This document shows positions 6,155 to 9,614 of a DNA stretch of 9,614 nucleotides, piece by piece. A program made the translations under genes and the position numbers. Source of the stretch: an uncultured Sutterella sp. (lineage in GTDB: Bacteria > Pseudomonadota > Gammaproteobacteria > Burkholderiales > Burkholderiaceae_F); assembly GCA_934255515.1 (NCBI GenBank), contig CAKQON010000069.1, positions 1 to 9,614 on the forward strand, written 5' to 3'. The notes below the pieces were generated by a model. That model saw nothing but the letters and a program-made list of their open reading frames with translations, was not told the DNA's origin and ran no database searches. Numbering within the stretch: the first letter of the stretch is position 1; each line of letters starts with the position of its first letter.

Positions 6155-7415
6155 ATTCGTGAAGCATCACGCGGATGATTTCACGGTCCGTGTCGACCAT
6201 CCCCTGGCTCGCAATGCGACCGACAGCGGCCGCCGTATCGTCGGTCGTTTCCTGCACGATGCCGTCACCCGCCCGGAAGGTCTTCTTGTGCTTCACCATA
6301 TCGAGCGCAAGGAGCGCGCCCTCAACCGACATGGAGATCTTGGCCGCGCACGATGACTTCGCTCCGTCGCAGAGTAGCCCCGACGTAATCGCGAGCGCAT
6401 TGCTGATGACGGCCTCAATGTCCTTGTCTGAAAGGTGCTCGAGCATCGCAATGCCCGCGCCGCTTCCGCACCCTGCACTCACCGCGCCGCAGTAGGCGGA
6501 AAGCTTGCCGATCCCCTGCTTGAGCGCAATTGTGACGAGGTTTGAGAGAAGGAGCGCCCGGATGACTTCTTCATCCGTCGAATGAAGCGCCTCGCCGAAG
6601 ATCGCCACCGGAACGCTCGCCGTAATTCCCTGATTGCCGCTTCCCGACACAATGACGACGGGGAGTTCGCAACCGTTCATGCGGGCGTCGGATGCCGCTG
6701 CCGCCCAGGCGCGCGCCTTTACGGCCGGATCATCGGCGTCTCTCGAAAGGAGAATCTGACCGATGGTGGCACCCCAGCTGCCCTTCAGTCCTTCTCTGGC
6801 GATAGCGAGGTTGCATTCCATCTGACGGCGAAGGAGCGCTTCCGCTTCGGTGCCCTTGAGAGGCATTTCGCGCGAGGTGCGGATAAGCTCCGCAATCGAC
6901 CAGTTCTCTTCGGGGGCGTCCTCCTCGCAGGCGTCGCCATCAGAGAAGATCCGGCGGCCGTCCTCTTCGATGCAGGTGATGTTCGTGTGATAGGTGCGGA
7001 TCGTGACGGAGGTGGTTTTGCCTCTGAGCGTTCCCGTCACGCGGATGAAGAAGACATCGGGCTCCGTCGACTGACGGATCGTCATGGGTTCACGAACGCG
7101 CTCTCCGATTTCGTTGCGCTCCGCGTCCGAAACGGATGCAAGCACCTGAAGCTTCGCCTCCGGACGACGCGAAACGAATCCGGCCGCCACCGCGGCTTCA
7201 ATGCCGTAGAGGCCGCCCGTATTCGGAACGATGACGCTCTTCACGTTCTTTACGATGTTGCGGGAGACTTCAACGTCGATCGACTCCGGGAAGCCTCCGA
7301 GACGCTTTCCGGCTTCTGCGGCGGCATAAGCGAGCGCAATGGGTTCGGTGCAGCCCATTGCGGGAAGAAGTTCCTTGAGAAGCGCTTCGCGGTAGGGAGT
7401 GTAAGAATCCGTCAT
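6150..7415 (-). CDS. cyuA: L-cysteine desulfidase (CyuA/UPF0597 family)
   Basis: The 421 residues match E. coli CyuA (YhaM) along the full length. The family splits L-cysteine into pyruvate, ammonia and hydrogen sulfide with a labile [4Fe-4S] cluster and belongs to the serine dehydratase alpha superfamily. Conserved motifs include ELLPAMGCTEPIALA (15-29), NQGITASVPV (261-270), KLSAYCGAVSAGCGSGAG (304-321) and SGLLCDGAKSSCAAKI (345-360). Cys22, Cys309 and Cys349 are the expected cluster ligands. The C-terminal MVDTDREIIRVM is also typical. The GCTEP motif argues against a true serine dehydratase. ATG 7413-7415 is preferred over a TTG at 7443-7445, because family proteins begin near this point. 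The only ribosome binding site seen is GGGA, 11 nt away. The gene follows topB on the same strand after 152 bp, with no divergent CyuR-type regulator or CyuP-type permease in the window. It suits an anaerobe producing sulfide from cysteine. Confidence 0.9.
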   Translation of the reverse strand: MTDSYTPYREALLKELLPAMGCTEPIALAYAAAEAGKRLGGFPESIDVEVSRNIVKNVKSVIVPNTGGLYGIEAAVAAGFVSRRPEAKLQVLASVSDAERNEIGERVREPMTIRQSTEPDVFFIRVTGTLRGKTTSVTIRTYHTNITCIEEDGRRIFSDGDACEEDAPEENWSIAELIRTSREMPLKGTEAEALLRRQMECNLAIAREGLKGSWGATIGQILLSRDADDPAVKARAWAAAASDARMNGCELPVVIVSGSGNQGITASVPVAIFGEALHSTDEEVIRALLLSNLVTIALKQGIGKLSAYCGAVSAGCGSGAGIAMLEHLSDKDIEAVISNALAITSGLLCDGAKSSCAAKISMSVEGALLALDMVKHKKTFRAGDGIVQETTDDTAAAVGRIASQGMVDTDREIIRVMLHES

Positions 7416-7525
7416 GGTCGCTGGGGTCCCGAAAGAGATAAGCAAAACAACTTAGCCAATCGGATCAGGAAAAGCAACAGAGAAGAATCCATTAGGCGTA
7501 AACAGGGATCTGTGGGAACGATGCT

Positions 7526-7558
7526 GTCGCCGCGGCGACTTGCGGTCGGCAGACGCCG
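7526..7558. repeat. perfect 14-bp palindrome plus short hairpin between topB and cyuA
   Basis: GTCGCCGCGGCGAC (7526-7539) is a perfect palindrome. Seven bases on, TCGGC-AGAC-GCCGA (7546-7559) forms a 5-bp stem with a 4-nt loop. Both lie just beyond the topB stop at 7568. They could slow or end topB transcription, but no T-run follows on the minus strand. A dyad bound by a regulator of cyuA is the other possibility. The rest of 7416-7567 shows only weak promoter-like boxes for cyuA. Confidence 0.35.
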
Positions 7559-7567
7559 AAAGTGTCG

Positions 7568-9478
7568 TTATTTGACATTTTGTGACGCACGGGAACCGAG
7601 CTCGCTCCTGACGAATGCCTTCACCTCATTTTCAAAAGCCTCGAGCGAGAGGCGCCCGGCCTCGACTTCCTTCAGTTTCTCCTCGAACTGCGCGGTGAGC
7701 ACTGCGCTCCTCATCCTCGGACTCACCTTGAGAAGAAGCGCCCTGCCTTTCTCAGAACAGTGGAGCTTCTTCCCTTCCGTCACGAGAAATTCGCGGCGCT
7801 TCAATTCCGAAATAATGGCGGCGCGCGTGGCTGGCGTTCCGATACCGTCGGCTTCCCTGAGGCGCGCGCGGATTCTCGGGTCGTCGTAAGCCCGGTGAAT
7901 GCTCTCCATGGCCGCGATGAGCGTGCCTTCTGTGTAGTAGAGGGGCGGCTTCGTCTTCGCCTCGACGCCCTTCACTTCCCGGACCTCCACCTTGTCGCCG
8001 GCCCTGAGTTTCGGGAGCTCCTGCTCGTCGTCGGCGCCGCCCTCTTCCTTCCGGGCCTTCTCCTTTTCCCGCCGCTCGGCCTCGATCTGCTTTTTGTAAA
8101 GCACCTTCCAGCCTTCTCTCTTCGGAATGTTCCCCGTCGCTTCAAAGGTTTCACCGCCGATACGCAGAAGAATCTTCGTCGACTCATATTCATAAGCCGG
8201 GAAGAACTGCGCGAGATAGCGCTTGGCGATGAGTCCGTAGAGCTTCTGTTCGTCGACGGAGAGCCTCGACCAGTCGGCGGCAAGCCCCGTCGGAATGATG
8301 CCGTGATGCGCCGTCACCTTGCCGTCGTTCCAGACGGGAGACTTGATCGCGGGATCAGCCTTCCCGCAGATGCCTTCGGCTCCGGGGATCGTCTTCGCAA
8401 TCGCAGCAATGACCTTCGGCGCATCCGCATGCTGACTCACGGGAAGAAACTGGCAGTCCGTGCGCGGGTATGAAATGCACTTATGCTTTTCGTAGAGCGA
8501 CTGACAGAGGCTGAGGGTCTTTTCCGCCGTGAATCCGAAGGCTTTGGAACCGGCCTGCTGAATATCCGCGAGCGAAAAGCATCTGGGCTGCGCCTGGCGC
8601 TTCAGTTTCGTTTCGGCAGAAATCACCTCGCCTTCACGGCAGCTCTGAAGCTGCACGACGAGCTTCTTCCCGAATTCGAGGTCAATGAGGCGTCCTTCCT
8701 CGTCGAGACCCGTCTGATTCTCCCCGGGCTTCCATTTCGCCTGGAAATCCTTCCCGCCGCCGAAGCATGAGGCAAGGATATTGAGGTACGGCACGGGCTT
8801 GAAGTTTCTCACGGCGTAGTCGCGCTGGGCGACAAGCGTCAGGGTCGGCGTCTGCACGCGCCCGACGACGATCAGATTCCTCGCGCCCTTCGCCTCCTCG
8901 CGCAGCGTATAAAAGCGCGAGAGATTCATGCCGAGAAGCCAGTCCGCGCGGCTCCTGCCGCGCGCAGCATCGCGCATGCCGACGAAATTGCGGTTAGGCT
9001 TGAGCTGTGAAAGTGCCTTTCGAATCGATTCCGGATCAATCGCCGACGCCCAGAAGCGGTCAACGGGCTTGCTGCACCTGAAGTGCTCAAGCACCTCGTC
9101 CACAAGCAGCTGCCCCTCGCGGTCCGGGTCGCCCGCGTTGACGACGCGCCGCCTTGTTGACTTGAGAAGCTTCCCGATGGCGGCAAGCTGAGCCTTCGCG
9201 CCGCCGTCGGTTTTTCTCACCATCTGCCACGCTTGCGGGAAGATCGGGAGATCCTCCATGCGCCAGGGCTTTCGACCGCTTTTGAGGGTCGGAACGCTAT
9301 CAGGAAGATAAACGTCGGGTTCTGCCTGCTCGAGAAGATGTCCGAAGCACCAGGTGACGACCGTCCCGCTGCGGCAGATGATGAAGGACTTCTCCCTTCT
9401 TTCAACGCCGATTCCCTCGGCGATCGCGCGCGCGAGGCTCGGCTTTTCGGCGATGTAGAGCGTGTCGATGTCGGTCAA
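7568..9478 (-). CDS. topB: DNA topoisomerase III (type IA)
   Basis: The 636 residues compare with 653 in E. coli TopB. This enzyme nicks one strand through a 5'-phosphotyrosine, passes strands, and resolves or decatenates replication and recombination intermediates. The Toprim domain is at the N-terminus: LYIAEKPSLARAIA with Glu11, then NAGDPDREGQLL (114-125) with the Asp117/Asp119/Glu121 triad. The catalytic tyrosine is Tyr337 in CISYPRTDCQFLP. AHHGIIPT (390-397) and DGIGTPATRAAII (544-556) are further family signatures. The C-terminus has no zinc-finger Cys pairs and lacks the basic tail of E. coli TopB. A Lys/Arg/Glu-rich insert lies at about 465-490. The start is TTG at 9476-9478, backed by GGAGG 9 nt upstream and by alignment of the first residues with TopB. 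TopB homologues also travel on conjugative elements, but no element genes are seen here. Confidence 0.92.
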   Translation of the reverse strand: MTDIDTLYIAEKPSLARAIAEGIGVERREKSFIICRSGTVVTWCFGHLLEQAEPDVYLPDSVPTLKSGRKPWRMEDLPIFPQAWQMVRKTDGGAKAQLAAIGKLLKSTRRRVVNAGDPDREGQLLVDEVLEHFRCSKPVDRFWASAIDPESIRKALSQLKPNRNFVGMRDAARGRSRADWLLGMNLSRFYTLREEAKGARNLIVVGRVQTPTLTLVAQRDYAVRNFKPVPYLNILASCFGGGKDFQAKWKPGENQTGLDEEGRLIDLEFGKKLVVQLQSCREGEVISAETKLKRQAQPRCFSLADIQQAGSKAFGFTAEKTLSLCQSLYEKHKCISYPRTDCQFLPVSQHADAPKVIAAIAKTIPGAEGICGKADPAIKSPVWNDGKVTAHHGIIPTGLAADWSRLSVDEQKLYGLIAKRYLAQFFPAYEYESTKILLRIGGETFEATGNIPKREGWKVLYKKQIEAERREKEKARKEEGGADDEQELPKLRAGDKVEVREVKGVEAKTKPPLYYTEGTLIAAMESIHRAYDDPRIRARLREADGIGTPATRAAIISELKRREFLVTEGKKLHCSEKGRALLLKVSPRMRSAVLTAQFEEKLKEVEAGRLSLEAFENEVKAFVRSELGSRASQNVK

Positions 9479-9487
9479 CGGTGCAGT

Positions 9488-9492
9488 CCTCC
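9488..9492 (-). promoter_or_regulatory. ribosome binding site that supports the TTG start of topB
   Basis: The minus strand reads GGAGG, then 9 nt, then TTG at 9478-9476. No ATG or GTG lies at suitable spacing in this frame, so the unusual start codon is well supported. Confidence 0.7.
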
Positions 9493-9557
9493 AAACAGGA
9501 ATTATTGCAGTATAGGCAGATCAGCCATGGATTCCTCTAACCTTGATATTTCATCCG

Positions 9558-9582
9558 GCCTCGGAGCTCCGATCTCCGAGGC
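9558..9582. terminator. hairpin in the non-coding end of the window upstream of topB
   Basis: GCCTCGGAG (9558-9566) and CTCCGAGGC (9574-9582) form a perfect 9-bp stem with a 7-nt loop. The inner CGGAGCTCCG (9562-9571) is itself a palindrome, so an alternative fold exists. It may be the terminator of a gene beyond the right edge, or part of the topB leader. No clear T-run follows in either direction. The remainder of 9493-9614 holds no gene that I can support. Confidence 0.4.
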
Positions 9583-9614
9583 TGTATTGAGAATCGATCT
9601 CATCTAGTCACCAT

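Noticed and set aside
6582..7889. A 435-codon open frame on the plus strand opposite cyuA and topB, crossing the gap between them
   Set aside because: It is Arg/Ala-rich, has no recognisable motif or ribosome binding site, and lies antisense to two well-conserved genes. Such frames arise commonly opposite GC-rich coding sequence.
9527..9607. A 26-residue plus-strand peptide starting MDSSNLDISS
   Set aside because: It has no ribosome binding site and a strong hairpin within it, and it continues a longer shadow frame opposite topB.
1..9614. CRISPR array, insertion sequence, toxin-antitoxin or defence island
   Set aside because: No regularly spaced repeats, transposase, terminal inverted repeats or recognisable defence or toxin proteins were found on either strand.

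Overview
The window reads as chromosomal DNA of a GC-rich, probably anaerobic Gram-negative bacterium. Most codons end in G or C. The gene set (peptidase T, a DcuC-type C4-dicarboxylate carrier, an oxygen-sensitive cysteine desulfidase and a flavodoxin with an export signal) fits an amino-acid-using gut betaproteobacterium of the Sutterellaceae type (Sutterella/Parasutterella). This placement is inference from gene content and protein style. No rRNA or other marker is present.

Layout, left to right: (1) 1-287 has no intact gene, only a short minus-strand stretch that reads like the tail of a protein. (2) 288-1286, minus strand, is an AraC-family regulator cut by one in-frame TAA. It faces away from (3) an alpha/beta hydrolase with a Cys nucleophile (1429-2325, plus). 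(4) A bidirectional terminator hairpin separates the hydrolase from pepT (2419-3705, minus). (5) A 287-bp AT-rich divergent region carries dyads and a promoter candidate and leads into a DcuC-family transporter (3993-5264, plus), which is followed by two hairpins in tandem. (6) A flavodoxin-like gene with a Tat-type leader (5490-6078, plus) is dead: two Trp-to-TGA nonsense codons plus a +1 frameshift. (7) A hairpin terminator shared by convergent genes ends cyuA (6150-7415, minus). (8) topB, topoisomerase III (7568-9478, minus), starts at TTG. (9) 9479-9614 is non-coding and holds one strong hairpin.

The intact metabolic genes suit anaerobic peptide and amino-acid use: PepT frees amino acids from tripeptides, CyuA turns cysteine into pyruvate, ammonia and sulfide, and DcuC exports or exchanges C4-dicarboxylates such as succinate. 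The regulator, hydrolase and flavodoxin resemble a redox/detoxification set often seen near each other in gut Proteobacteria. Here the regulator and the flavodoxin are both broken, and the hydrolase has an unclear N-terminus, so that set may be decaying; assembly error is the alternative. I see no CRISPR array, insertion sequence, tRNA, phage module or defence system, and nothing that supports a new multi-gene system.
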